Shown here: in pieces, positions 9,366 through 18,260 of the stretch
Layout: every line of letters starts with the position of its first letter
Position numbering within the stretch: the first letter of the stretch is position 1
Assembly (NCBI RefSeq): GCF_013426915.1
Contig: NZ_AP023183.1
Coordinates: 372,001-436,000 of the forward strand
Source of the DNA: Paraburkholderia sp. PGU19
Lineage (GTDB): Bacteria; Pseudomonadota; Gammaproteobacteria; Burkholderiales; Burkholderiaceae
Length of the DNA: 64,000 bases
Direction: 5' to 3'
Translations under genes and position numbers: made by a program
Notes under the pieces: generated by a model
The model's input: only the letters and a program-made list of their open reading frames with translations
What the model was told of the DNA's origin: nothing
Database searches by the model: none

Positions 9366-10448
9366 ATGAGTCGAGGCCGTCACGCAACGTCAGTGAAGCT
9401 GACGAAGAAAGAAAAAGAGAAACTCCTGTCGCTGATCGCACAGAAGACGGCCCCGCAGCGGGATGTGATGCGGGCTCGGATTGCGTTGTGGGCACATGAG
9501 GGACACTCGAATACCGTGATTGCGCGAGAGCTCGGTGTATCGGTGCAGACGGTCAGCACGTGGCGCAAGCGCATTGCGCGGCAAGGCGCACAGGGCATTC
9601 GAGAAGGTGAGCGCAGTGGCCGTCCGCCGCGCATTGCGCAGGAAACACGACTGCAATTGATTGCGTTGGCATGCGAGGCGCAGGAACCGCAGGGGCGGGT
9701 CACGCCGACGCTCGACGAGATTGTGGCGCGCGCAATCGAGCGCGGCATCGTCGAACAGATCAGCCGTAGCCATGTTCAGCGGATCTTGCAGGCCGGCGAC
9801 GTGCGCCCCCACCGGGTCCAGCAATGGCTACACAGTCCCGACCCCGCCTTTCGGGAGAAGGTCAATGTGATTTGCAAGCTGTATCGCAAGGCGCCCAAAA
9901 ACGCGGTGGTGCTCAGCATCGACGAGAAGACCGGAATTCAGGCCGTCGAGCGCAAGCATTCGGGGCGTGCGCCGGCGCCGGGACGGCTGCGTCGTCGGGA
10001 GTTTGAATATATCCGCCATGGCACCCAGGCGTTGATTGCCGCGCTGGATGTGCATGCCGGAAAGGTGCTGGCAGAGTGCCGCGAGCGGCGTACCCAGGAC
10101 GATCTGGTAGCCTTCATGGAGCGCGTGGCTGCTGCGTACCCGGGCAAGCAGGTGCACGTGGTTTGGGACAACCTGAACACGCATCGCGCCCAGGCCGTCT
10201 GGCAGGCGTTCAATGCGCGACACGGCAGGCGGTTTCACTTCCACTTCACGCCGTTGCACGCGAGTTGGGTCAATCAGATCGAACTATGGTTTGCGCGCTA
10301 CACGCGCCGGGTATTGCGCCATGCCAGCCATACCAGCACCGCGCACCTGCGCGAGCGCACCGGGCAGTTTGTCCGTGAGCATAATCAGGCAGCGCGGCCC
10401 TTCAAATGGAGTTTCCGGGGCTATCCGCTACAAACCGGCGCAACGTAA
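9366..10448 (+). CDS. IS630 family transposase
   Basis: A 360-residue transposase. An N-terminal helix-turn-helix (residues ~30-55, SNTVIARELGVSVQTVSTWR) is followed by a second winged-helix segment and a DDE catalytic core: first Asp in VVLSIDEKTGIQAVER, second in VHVVWDNLNTHRA, and Glu in SWVNQIELWFARYTRR. All three catalytic residues and the full length are present, so the element may still be active. The start ATG lies 55 bp inside the left inverted repeat. Confidence 0.92.
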   Translation: MSRGRHATSVKLTKKEKEKLLSLIAQKTAPQRDVMRARIALWAHEGHSNTVIARELGVSVQTVSTWRKRIARQGAQGIREGERSGRPPRIAQETRLQLIALACEAQEPQGRVTPTLDEIVARAIERGIVEQISRSHVQRILQAGDVRPHRVQQWLHSPDPAFREKVNVICKLYRKAPKNAVVLSIDEKTGIQAVERKHSGRAPAPGRLRRREFEYIRHGTQALIAALDVHAGKVLAECRERRTQDDLVAFMERVAAAYPGKQVHVVWDNLNTHRAQAVWQAFNARHGRRFHFHFTPLHASWVNQIELWFARYTRRVLRHASHTSTAHLRERTGQFVREHNQAARPFKWSFRGYPLQTGAT

Positions 10449-10462
10449 TCGAGGGGACCGAC

Positions 10463-10762
10463 GTGCCAGCCATACCCACCAAACATTACGCGGCCGAACT
10501 TCAGCGTCAACTACGCACCTTGCTCGGCCATGAGCAAATCGTTACGCAAGCCTACGGGCATCACCTGCTAATCAAACGTCTGGACGATGAGGAACCGACT
10601 GTTGTGGCGCGCCTCACCGGGCTCGGCCGCAATCGTTATGGCGCCGCCTTCCGTACCCACAACGGACGATGGGAACCGCTGCCCGGAACCGGTTCGCTCG
10701 AGGAGATGGCCGACGTCGTCGTCACGCTCCTGCACCCGTATTTACAGCCCGATAATTATTAA
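10463..10762 (+). CDS. Passenger protein of the IS630 element, unknown function
   Basis: A 99-residue frame starting at GTG, with GAGGGG a few bases upstream, 14 bp after the transposase stop and ending 22 bp before the right end of the element. It begins VPAIPTKHYAAELQRQLRTL and reads as a compact soluble alpha/beta protein (LIKRLDDEEPTVVARLTGLG, NRYGAAFRTHNGRWEPL). It lies inside the inverted repeats, so it travels with the IS. I do not recognise a family. A regulator or accessory of transposition is possible but unproven. An ATG at 10406 would add 19 residues overlapping the transposase. Confidence 0.6.
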   Translation: MPAIPTKHYAAELQRQLRTLLGHEQIVTQAYGHHLLIKRLDDEEPTVVARLTGLGRNRYGAAFRTHNGRWEPLPGTGSLEEMADVVVTLLHPYLQPDNY

Positions 10763-11514
10763 AGCCAATTACGGGATGTTGTACTAGCCGAGGTCCCTCT
10801 CGTGTACCCCGATCATAGTTAGAGTCCGGTGTGCCAGATGGGTCGAAAGCACGGGTGTTTTCGCTGCCATTCGCGGAGCCGTCGAGATGAGTGTCGTTTG
10901 CAAGTGCCCGACCGCCAACAGGACGCTGATCGCCAACCACGGGCTGGGGTTCTGACGGTTGCGAACTGGGGCTTGAGGCGCGCAGCTCGGGACGCTGCCC
11001 GACGCTTGCGTCAGTAAGCCCGACTTCGCGCGCATGCAGGGTTTGGCTCGATGCCTTGGCGCTCGGCGGGTCCGACGATTGTTGAGCCGAGACGTCGCTG
11101 CTGTATCGGTGGCCGGCTTGCCGCTGTGTACGGATGTCTGGCCGGCTGAGGCGCGCTGATCGTTGTTCGTCGGGCCTCGGGTGCTAAAGCGATACCCGTC
11201 GGGATGGCACTTGAAGTACTGGTAGACGGCGCTCGCCGTTACGTGAACGTTATTTAGCTTCAAGAAATTGGCGATGCGCTGCCCGCTGACGCCGCGGGAT
11301 CGCAGAAGACGAATGTCGGCATCGTAGGCGCCAATCTTCGAGCGGCTCGCGGCGTGCTCCGATGCAAGGAATTCTTCAGCGTTCATCTTTACCGCCTTGT
11401 TAGCAATGTTCTGTCCACGCTGAAGTTTGAGCCATGGTCAGCGGGCTCTCTGTCGCAAAAGCTCTCTCATTTCCCGCCACATTCAACAAAGCAAACGCCA
11501 AGGCTTTGCAAAGC

Positions 11515-11860
11515 GCTTGTGAAGGATGTGTAAAGCTATGTGAAGCTCGAGCAAAGTAAGAAACAACGAGGTGCGAAGTATGTGTGAAGGTCGGTAACAG
11601 CGAAAGTGAATGATGCGGGCAGTAAATATGAAGGACGGATACAGCGAGGCATGAAGGGAAGGTGTAGCGAGGGTGAAGGGCATGAACAGCACACGCGAAG
11701 ATTGTGTACAGCTTGCACCAAGGGTGTGAACAGTAAGAGTAAAGATAGCGTGCAGTAGGTTTGAAGGAGGGCTACAGCAAAGAGTGAACAGCGTGTCCAG
11801 TAAGTGCGAAGGCTTGTGCAGTAAGCGTTAAGGAGATGCAAAGTAAGTGTTGAGAAAGTC
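11515..11860. repeat. Helically phased degenerate repeat array (candidate centromere)
   Basis: About 30 short units follow one another every ~11 bases. Their cores alternate between GTGAAGG-like and GTRCAGTAAG-like sequences; AAG or CAG cores fall near 11521, 11532, 11543, 11554, 11576, 11587, 11598 and so on to about 11840. The array lies just upstream of the 5' end of the StbA-like gene (11386). From memory, StbA of plasmid R388 binds 9-bp repeats spaced by 2 bp, which is also an 11-bp period. By analogy this may be the partition site and operator. The phasing is seen; the role is inferred. Confidence 0.55.
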
Positions 11861-12141
11861 AGGAGGAGGGTCTTTGGGTTAGGAGAAGAACAGCGGACTG
11901 GCGGTCGTGCAAAGGGACAAGGATTGCTAAGCAGATCCCGGTTTGGGGCACTAATGAGACTTGCGAAGCGCGGGCGACTATGCTCTACTTCGATCCATCG
12001 CTGCTTCGAGGTGTGGAACCCGAGAGCGACAAAGAATTACACCGCGCCGCGGTTAAGCGGCAGCTGCACATTCCGTACTCGCACGGAACACCCATCAAAG
12101 ATTCCGCGGAGCTATCCGCGCGAACTCGTTTTCTGCAGTCG

Positions 12142-12163
12142 ACGCCCTCACGGGCGTTTTTTT
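12142..12163 (+). terminator. Rho-independent terminator
   Basis: Stem ACGCCC / GGGCGT with a TCAC loop, followed by seven T residues. It is oriented to end rightward transcription. No convincing gene lies directly upstream; the frame at 11980-12123 is short and unrecognised. Confidence 0.65.
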
Positions 12164-12766
12164 CAGCCCATAGCGAATCCCCGACAGATCCCCACAGAGG
12201 CAAGGCGCAAACCCTTGACGAGTGCGGCCGAGCGGGATGTTTGCCTCAACCGTCGTACGACATACGCGTTGGGGAAAACGTGGCCGATTCGCAAGAACCG
12301 TAGGCGTAACCGTTCGATGGCGGACGGACTATTCACTGGTCGCGAAAGCGTCGGGGTGAGTGGGGTCGCCTTGCCCGCCAGCCATGGCAGGGAAGATCAA
12401 ACACTGGAGATACGTGCGCTATCTCCGACCGTTCCTCACTCGAGGAATGGAAGCGCACAGGATTGGCTCCCCTTCAAGGGGCCGGCGCCTGGTCGAGTAC
12501 CAGGTAACCTCGTGACCGTAAGGGCGAGGCGTGAGCGGAGTTTTGAGAGGTCAGGCTACCGCCGGAATGCACATTTTTACGACAGACCGACCTTTTCACA
12601 TTGTGATATGCGGGAGTCCGGCTGCCTTCTCCCGGGTGCATGCGACACGTGCACCGAGCCACCACCGATATGCGAGGTTGGATGTGGTGATTGGCTGGTT
12701 TTGATGCGAACCGGATGAGTAGCCCGGGCGAATGTCCCACACAGGACAGGGCGCGCATTTCACATT
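12164..12766. other. Gene-free stretch with two small hairpins
   Basis: I see no supportable gene. Two perfect hairpins lie close together: CCCCTT/AAGGGG at 12469-12481 and CCTGGT/ACCAGG at 12488-12504. They might belong to a recombination or transfer site ahead of the recombinase gene, but nothing decides this. Confidence 0.4.
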
Positions 12767-14109
12767 ATGGAAGAGGCTATGGCTAAGGACGAACGTAGTT
12801 TTGGCGAAGGTAGTAGTGACGCGGCAGGCGGGGGCAACCCGAAACGAAGGGGTGGAAGGCTCAGCTGCAAGAGATCATCGAGGAGAATGGTCACAAGCGC
12901 GTGAACGGCAAGGTGGCCGCGCACCGCACGAGGCAGCACAACGCGGAAGTGCTGTTCGTCGTATTCAAGACGCTGCACCAGAAGCTGAACCTGCCGATCT
13001 ATCCGCGCAACATTGCGGAGCGGCACGTCAAGACGCTGGTGCGTTACTGGTACACGGAAGTCAGGGCGGCTGCGACGATGCGCAACGAGCTTTCTGTGCT
13101 GCGGAAGTTCGCGCGGTGGATCGGCAAGCCGAATCTCGTCAAGACGCTGGAAGAGTATCTGCCGGATGCAAGCCCTGATCGCATCAAGGTCAGCGCAACG
13201 GCGAGGGTCACGAAGTCGTGGAGCGCGAACGGTATCGACGTGGAAAAGAAACTCGAGGAAGCATTTGCCATCGACGACCGGTTCGGGATGATGCTCGCGA
13301 TGCAACTGGCGTTCGGGCTTCGCCGCAAGGAAGCGGTCCTCATTCAGCCGTGGGTATCCGACCAGCGGGATCTCGGGAAGGATTTGCTCATTGTCTATCG
13401 CGGAGCGAAGGGCGGTAAGCAGCAGTCGATCACGATTGAGTTCGAGTTCCAGACCGCCGTGTTGGATATGGTCAAAGAGCGTGTTGGCAAGCGTGACAGC
13501 CTCGGGTGGAAGCGGACGATCCGCGGGGAAAACGCAACGCTCGAAAAGAACATTGACCGCTACGAGTACAGCATGCAGAAACTCGGCATCTCAAAGGCGA
13601 ACTGCTCGGTGTGCGGGCACGGCATGCGGGCGGAGTACGCAGAAAACTGCGCGCTGCTCGAAGGTTTCACACCGGCAACGCTCGGCGGCGTCGGCGACGA
13701 GTATTCGCCAGATGAGATGAGGGTCCGGAAGAAACGGGTGAGCGAGCGTCTCGGGCACAGCCGTCCGCAGATCATGAACGCTTATTACGGTTCCACGGCA
13801 GCGGCGCAAAAAGCGGCGGCGGGAAAAGCGGCCTCCCAGAAAGCTGAAACGGACGGTAGGAATGCTGAGGCCGGCCCGGCAACTGAAGCGAGCGACCCGC
13901 TGGTAGAATCCGTCCGCGCCGCCAGCGACTCGGCTTCGAACGGGAGCGCTGTCGCAACGACCACCGCGGAAACCAGTGCGCCACGGTGGAAGCGCGTGCA
14001 CTCGGGTGTGTTCGCCAACTACTACGAGACTGCGCCGGCCGGCAGGAAGCATCCGGACGATCTTGAGAGTATCCCTGCTCATGAGAAAGCGGAAGCAGAG
14101 TGCGGCTGA
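12767..14109 (+). pseudogene. Tyrosine recombinase / integrase, one-base frameshift near the N-terminus
   Basis: The catalytic part is intact: FGLRRKEAVLIQP (first Arg, residue ~170), HGMRAEYAEN (His-x-x-Arg) and GHSRPQIMNAYYGS (second His and nucleophile Tyr). The protein is of the phage-integrase type with an N-terminal SAM-like DNA-binding domain (TMRNELSVLRKFARWIGKPN). The true start is probably ATG 12767 or 12779 (MAKDERSFGEG). The frame is lost in the GGGG run 12849-12852; one added G joins NPKRRG to WKAQLQEIIEENG. Without repair, translation could only begin at GTG 12901, giving 402 residues. The Ala/Lys-rich tail (residues 300-370) is unusual. Confidence 0.75.
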
Positions 14110-14193
14110 TGCGAAACGCCCGGGAGGCGGCGCGGCGAAAGGTCCCTCGATTGACGAAAGGCAACTGCGTCTTCCGTTGAAGGATCGTCTTAA
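14081..14193 (+). pseudogene. Small basic ORF interrupted by the IS5 element
   Basis: A frame starting MRKRKQSAADAKRPGGGA overlaps the end of the recombinase gene by 29 bp and is cut at 14193 by the IS5-family element. Joining the sequence across the element and one TAA copy gives a short protein ending LPLKDRLKRDR, with its stop at about 15550. Function unknown; translational coupling with the recombinase suggests it belongs to the same unit. Confidence 0.4.
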
Positions 14194-15534
14194 CAGGTTG
14201 CTGAAGTACCCATCAGTGAAAGCAGCACCCCTCCGCTTACGCAGCTTCTGTTTCAAGCTTTTTCGCATTGCGAAATTTCAGCGCGGATTCAACATCATTT
14301 TCGATGACCTGAGGCCAATTTCTGGGCTCGTTTCTGCCATTTCCGCCACTACGGGCGGACTTGTCCCAGTGAACGCATGCGCACGAGGTTGTAGGCCGCC
14401 ATGTTCAACACGAACATCTGGTCCACCTTCTTCAAGCCACGCACCATGACCTGGCGCATACGTCCCACGGTCTTGGCCCATCCGAAACCTTGTTCGATCA
14501 ACTTGCGTTTTTGCTGCGAAATGGCGTAGCCCACGCTTGAGGCAATCGTATCGGGCACCGCGGAACGCCGGCCCGAAGTGTTTTGTGCAACGTGCGGTGT
14601 AACCTTCATCGCCTGGCAGGCCTCGATAAATTCCTGTGCGTCGTAACCCTTGTCCGCACCCAGCGTGATTTCCACGTCGGGGTCTTCTGCCACTTGCCTT
14701 GCATCGTTGATCATGATCTTGGCTGCCTCGCGTTCAGCGTGCCCGTCAGCACTGGTCACGCGCGCGTTGACTACCAGGCCGTGCCGATTATCGGTCAGCG
14801 TATGGCCCATGTACCGCAATTCGCTGGCCGTCTTGCCTTTGCGATAAAGACGCGCATCGGAATCGGTCTTCGACTGGTGCGTCTCGTTGCTGCGCTTGCT
14901 ACCCTTGAAGTCACCCGCACTGCCACCGTCGTTGTCCTGATCGTCACCCTCCTTGCGCACGAAGCTTTTGTGCCCCGCCCACGCCTGGATCAGCGTGCCG
15001 TCCACGCTGAAATGCTCACCCGAGAGCAGGTCATTCTTCTCAGCGATGTTCACCACCTCGTTGAAGAATTCGATCACTGCGTCGTGCTTGATTAACCGCT
15101 CGCGGTTCTTCGTGAAGACCGTGGGCACCCACACCACATCATCCATTGCCAGGCCAATGAACCAGCGAAACAAGAGGTTGTATTGCACCTGCTCCATGAG
15201 CTGGCGCTCCGAGCGGATGCTGTAAAGCACCTGAATGAGCATGGCTCGCAGCAATTTCTCCGGCGCGATGCTCGGCCGCCCGCCCTTTATGTCGGCTTCG
15301 TACATCCCGGCAAACAGTCGATCCATCTTCGCGAGCGCTTTGTTCGCCATGACGCGGATCGCACGCAGCGGATGCGAGGCCGGAACGAAGTCGTCCAGCT
15401 TGCGAAAAGAAAACAAACTCTCGGTAAACGTGTCAGCGCCGCGCATGATCTCCAAGGGGGCGGGTAAGGTCCTCATATCAACGCATCTACGGCCCGCCGC
15501 GATGACGCGCGTCGGCGGTATTTCAGCAACCTGC
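14194..15534 (-). mobile_element. IS5-family insertion sequence
   Basis: The ends are imperfect inverted repeats: CAGGTTGCTGAAGTACC at 14194 and the reverse complement of GCAGGTTGCTGAAATACC ending at 15534. TAA lies immediately outside both ends (14191-14193 and 15535-15537), consistent with a 3-bp target duplication seen in some IS5 subgroups. It carries one intact transposase gene. Confidence 0.8.
14349..15476 (-). CDS. IS5 family transposase
   Basis: A 375-residue DDE transposase with the characteristic opening (ESLFSFRKLDDFVPASHPLR), the segment MLIQVLYSIRSERQLMEQ, the first catalytic Asp in HFSVDGTLIQAWA, the second in TLGADKGYDAQEF, and the Glu region RKLIEQGFGWAKTVGRMRQ. Length and catalytic motifs are complete. 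It fills the element between its terminal repeats, transcribed leftward. Confidence 0.93.
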   Translation of the reverse strand: MRTLPAPLEIMRGADTFTESLFSFRKLDDFVPASHPLRAIRVMANKALAKMDRLFAGMYEADIKGGRPSIAPEKLLRAMLIQVLYSIRSERQLMEQVQYNLLFRWFIGLAMDDVVWVPTVFTKNRERLIKHDAVIEFFNEVVNIAEKNDLLSGEHFSVDGTLIQAWAGHKSFVRKEGDDQDNDGGSAGDFKGSKRSNETHQSKTDSDARLYRKGKTASELRYMGHTLTDNRHGLVVNARVTSADGHAEREAAKIMINDARQVAEDPDVEITLGADKGYDAQEFIEACQAMKVTPHVAQNTSGRRSAVPDTIASSVGYAISQQKRKLIEQGFGWAKTVGRMRQVMVRGLKKVDQMFVLNMAAYNLVRMRSLGQVRP

Positions 15535-15619
15535 TAAGCGGGACCGCTAGTCAAAATCGAGTTGATGTGAGTGCTGCCGGAAAGGGCGGTTGTTTCTGGC
15601 AGCACCCGCGAGCATCCAC

Positions 15620-17593
15620 TCAACGCCTTGGACGGATGCGACAACGGTCGGCGAACACGGTGCACACCGCCGCTTCGACGTCATCCGGACGGATCTCGGC
15701 AATCTGCTCACGCAGTGCACGCACTGCGGCCGAGTCAATTGTCTTCTGGATGACGGCGTCGGCATTGGCAATCGCCCGGCCTGCGAGAGCCAGTGCCAGC
15801 GCGTCAAGCGTAGCAGGCAGGATCCGGTAATTCGTACCAGCCAGTGTCGTCAGCTTTTTGGTCGCATAGCGCTGCATGTCGTCCGCCGACGGCACGTCGA
15901 ACACAATCTTTTCCTCAAAGCGGCCGCCTCGCGTCGCGGCCTCATCGAGCCGGTCGTAGTAGTTGGTCGCTGCGACGTAGATAACATCGCGAACGCGGCC
16001 GCCGCCGCCGTCCAGCGTCGTGAGCAGCTTGTTCGTTAGCGTGCCGTGATTCGAGTAGCGTCGATCACGCAAAATGTCATCAGCCTCATCGAGGAACACA
16101 ACGGCGGGCCTGATGTCTTTCGCCTCGCGAACGAGTTTGTCCCAGGATTCCGGGTCAGCCATGATTTCAGCACCCGTAATCTTGAGAAACGCCCATTCGC
16201 TCGCTTTGGCGAGCGCCATCGCAGCCGCGGTCTTGCCGGTGCCCGGCGGGCCGATAAACGCGAGACCAACCGGCACGCGACCACCAATCTTTTCGAGGCT
16301 CGCGATGTTTTTCATCTTGAACGCCAGGTCTTTCAGGGCATCACGCGACTGTGCCGGCATGATGATCTCGTCGATCGACAGAACCTTCTCCGGCAGCTTG
16401 CCCCTACGGCCAACCATCTGACGCATCGCCAGCATGCCGTTGTCGAACGACACCTTGCCCTGTCCAATCTGCCCGTCCCGGCGCATCGACTTGAGCTCGT
16501 CGCCCACCTTCGACAGACGGCTGGCGCTAAAGCCTTCCCACCGGTCAGCGAGGCTCGTTACGACATTGCCAGCCACAGCGGCAAAGCCCAGCGCATCACC
16601 GATCGACTTGCGCAGGATGGCCTGACGTGCCTCGAAATCGGGCGAAGGAACCTCGATCTTGTAGTCGAAGCGGCCTTCACGAATGCTGGCCCCATCGAGC
16701 TTGTCCAGAAAGTTCGTCGCGGCGACCAGAACCACGCGCGAGCCGCGCAGGGCCACTACCTCCGTCAGAATAACGTTGGTCAGGTCCTGATCCATCGTGT
16801 GAGACGAGCGACTAAACCGCGCTTTTACGAAAGAGTCGAACTCGTCCACGAAGAAAACGCAGACCCCTGCGCGCCGCGCGCGATCGAACGCCGCCTTCAC
16901 CTTCATCGGCGTCTCATTGACCCAGGGCGACGCGACGTCACCATACGCAAGGCTGAAGAACGGAATGACAAGCTGGCCGGCAAGCGCTTCCGCGAAAAGC
17001 GTTTTGCCGTTGCCGGGTTCGCCGAACAGCAGCATGCCGTTACGATTCGCCCCTTCGTCGCCGATGATCTCCTCTGCGGCCGCGAGCAGTCGACGCTTCG
17101 TATCCGCCATGCCGACGATGTCATCGAAGGTGTAGCGGGCGACTTGCACCTTGTGGTCATAGTTGTAAGTGGGGGCCTGCGGTTGTTGATACGGGAGCTG
17201 GCCTTCTGCGGGTGGCATCGACGTCGCAACCTTTGGCGCTGCCGTATTGCCCGCGGCCGTGGGTCGTTGCATGCGACGGTGCTGGAATAACATGCCGAGA
17301 AATGCCAGGCCCCAGATGATTGCGCCATACATGCTGTACGGGTTGAACGCGATGATCAGGCGAAGCAGGCCGAGACTGAGCACACCGAACGCAATCTGCG
17401 TCCATGCCCAGTTCTCGCGCCGGCGTGCCCAGATCGCCCACGCCGCCACCAGTGTGATCGCCAGCAGATGCTGGCTCGACGCGACACTCAGACTGGCACC
17501 GCCCACGTCGAACGAATGAACCAGGTTCAGCGCCAGGAGAACTGCCGGGACCCAGAAGAACACCTCAAAGAAATATCGGAAAAGCTCAAGCAT
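15620..17593 (-). CDS. Membrane-anchored protein with two AAA+ ATPase domains
   Basis: A 657-residue protein. Residues ~8-100 hold three probable transmembrane segments (EVFFWVPAVLLALNLV, LLAITLVAAWAIWA, AIIWGLAFLGMLF). Two AAA+ modules follow. The first has Walker A LLFGEPGNGKTLFAEA (~190), Walker B VCVFFVDEFDS (~250) and sensor ATNF. The second has Walker A IGPPGTGKTAAA (~430), Walker B AVVFLDEADD (~475) and ATNYYDRLDEAATRGGRFEEK with an arginine finger. Both modules look catalytically complete. There is no FtsH-type HExxH protease, so it resembles a membrane unfoldase or remodelling ATPase. RBS AGGAAA precedes ATG. It ends a leftward run of small genes (18.2-19.5 kb). Function unknown. Confidence 0.85.
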   Translation of the reverse strand: MLELFRYFFEVFFWVPAVLLALNLVHSFDVGGASLSVASSQHLLAITLVAAWAIWARRRENWAWTQIAFGVLSLGLLRLIIAFNPYSMYGAIIWGLAFLGMLFQHRRMQRPTAAGNTAAPKVATSMPPAEGQLPYQQPQAPTYNYDHKVQVARYTFDDIVGMADTKRRLLAAAEEIIGDEGANRNGMLLFGEPGNGKTLFAEALAGQLVIPFFSLAYGDVASPWVNETPMKVKAAFDRARRAGVCVFFVDEFDSFVKARFSRSSHTMDQDLTNVILTEVVALRGSRVVLVAATNFLDKLDGASIREGRFDYKIEVPSPDFEARQAILRKSIGDALGFAAVAGNVVTSLADRWEGFSASRLSKVGDELKSMRRDGQIGQGKVSFDNGMLAMRQMVGRRGKLPEKVLSIDEIIMPAQSRDALKDLAFKMKNIASLEKIGGRVPVGLAFIGPPGTGKTAAAMALAKASEWAFLKITGAEIMADPESWDKLVREAKDIRPAVVFLDEADDILRDRRYSNHGTLTNKLLTTLDGGGGRVRDVIYVAATNYYDRLDEAATRGGRFEEKIVFDVPSADDMQRYATKKLTTLAGTNYRILPATLDALALALAGRAIANADAVIQKTIDSAAVRALREQIAEIRPDDVEAAVCTVFADRCRIRPRR

Positions 17594-17794
17594 CGTCGTT
17601 TCCTCGAAAAGATCTGTTTGAAGCTACGATTTCCGCGACCATCGCGGTTTCATTCGCCACGCCTCCTGTCTATGTTCATGCGGGTTCCGCAAAATGCAAG
17701 TCGGCGCAGCGGCGTCGGCTGTAGTACGAGTGACGTCGAGAGATGCTCTTGTTTTATGAGATATATCTCAACCGCATCAAGTCGGGGAGTCGAC

Positions 17795-17932
17795 ATGCCA
17801 AAGTCTGCCCATGACGTCCGGCCTGATTTCGTTCAGAGGGAACGTCCGGAGGCGCCATTAGCAACCGAAGTTGCGTCGGAAAGCGCTGATACTGTGGACT
17901 TCATGCCAGGGCCACGAAGTCGTGATCGGTGA
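17795..17932 (+). CDS. Small hypothetical protein
   Basis: A 45-codon frame, MPKSAHDVRPDFVQRERPEA to MPGPRSRDR, with GGGGAG 7 bases before the ATG. Hydrophilic, acidic middle. No family recognised, and conservation would be needed to confirm it. Confidence 0.3.
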   Translation: MPKSAHDVRPDFVQRERPEAPLATEVASESADTVDFMPGPRSRDR

Positions 17933-18260
17933 AGATGTGAACGTACGACGATAAAGAGTCCTGGTGGCACTAGCTAACGACTTTAATCAAGGGGAAGAGG
18001 TGATGAAGGTGTGGATGCAATCCGTTGTCGGGAAACTTCAGGTCTCCACGACTGGGCGTGAGTTATCCACGACGAAGGTGCGGCACGTGCTTTATGATCT
18101 CCCGGCGCATCGCACCGATGCGTATTGACGACCGGGCACGGTACGGAGTCAAACGTCGATATGCCCGTCGCCGGGCATCAGGGAATAACAAAGACCGGAT
18201 TGGATAGAACGCCCGGTGTCCGTCACCCCTATGGCGATCCGGCGGACGACTTTAGTGAGG
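17933..18260. other. Gene-free stretch
   Basis: No supportable gene on either strand. A single DnaA-box-like TTATCCAC at 18063 is isolated and not taken as an origin. Confidence 0.4.

Larger units (their letters stand above)
9311..10784 (+). mobile_element. IS630-family insertion sequence with passenger gene
   Basis: The ends are inverted repeats: GTACAACATCCCG at 9311 and its exact reverse complement ending at 10784, with weaker similarity further in. TA dinucleotides at 9309-9310 and 10785-10786 form the 2-bp target duplication typical of IS630/Tc1-mariner elements. The 1474-bp element holds a transposase and a second same-strand gene, which is longer than a minimal IS630. It sits inside the StbA-like gene. 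Confidence 0.9.
9123..11386 (-). pseudogene. StbA-like plasmid stability DNA-binding protein, split by IS630
   Basis: The 5' part (11386 to 10787) begins MNAEEFLASEHAASRSKIG and has a helix-turn-helix-like region at residues ~25-60 (GVSGQRIANFLKLNN). The 3' part (9308 to 9123) reads VSVEDEPRVRSKMIHWDP and ends over the start of the StbB-like gene. Between them lies the IS630 element. Removing the element and one TA copy joins EGPRL to VSVEDEP in one frame, but that frame differs from the 5' frame, so a second lesion near 10940 is also likely. Function inferred from position: centromere binding in a StbA/StbB-type system, facing the phased repeat array at 11.5-11.86 kb. Confidence 0.55.

Noticed and set aside
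11483..11841. Leftward frames of 70-100 codons over the repeat array
   Set aside because: They are produced by the repeat units themselves and read as Leu/Ser/Phe-rich nonsense.
12469..12504. Two hairpins as a possible transfer origin or integrase core site
   Set aside because: No nic-site consensus, relaxase gene or matching second copy was found, so only the hairpins are reported.
16046..17290. A 414-codon plus-strand frame
   Set aside because: Antisense to the tandem AAA+ gene, which has full motif support; Arg/His-rich shadow.
18063..18070. DnaA-box-like TTATCCAC as a possible replication origin
   Set aside because: A single copy with no AT-rich region, iterons or rep gene nearby; expected by chance.
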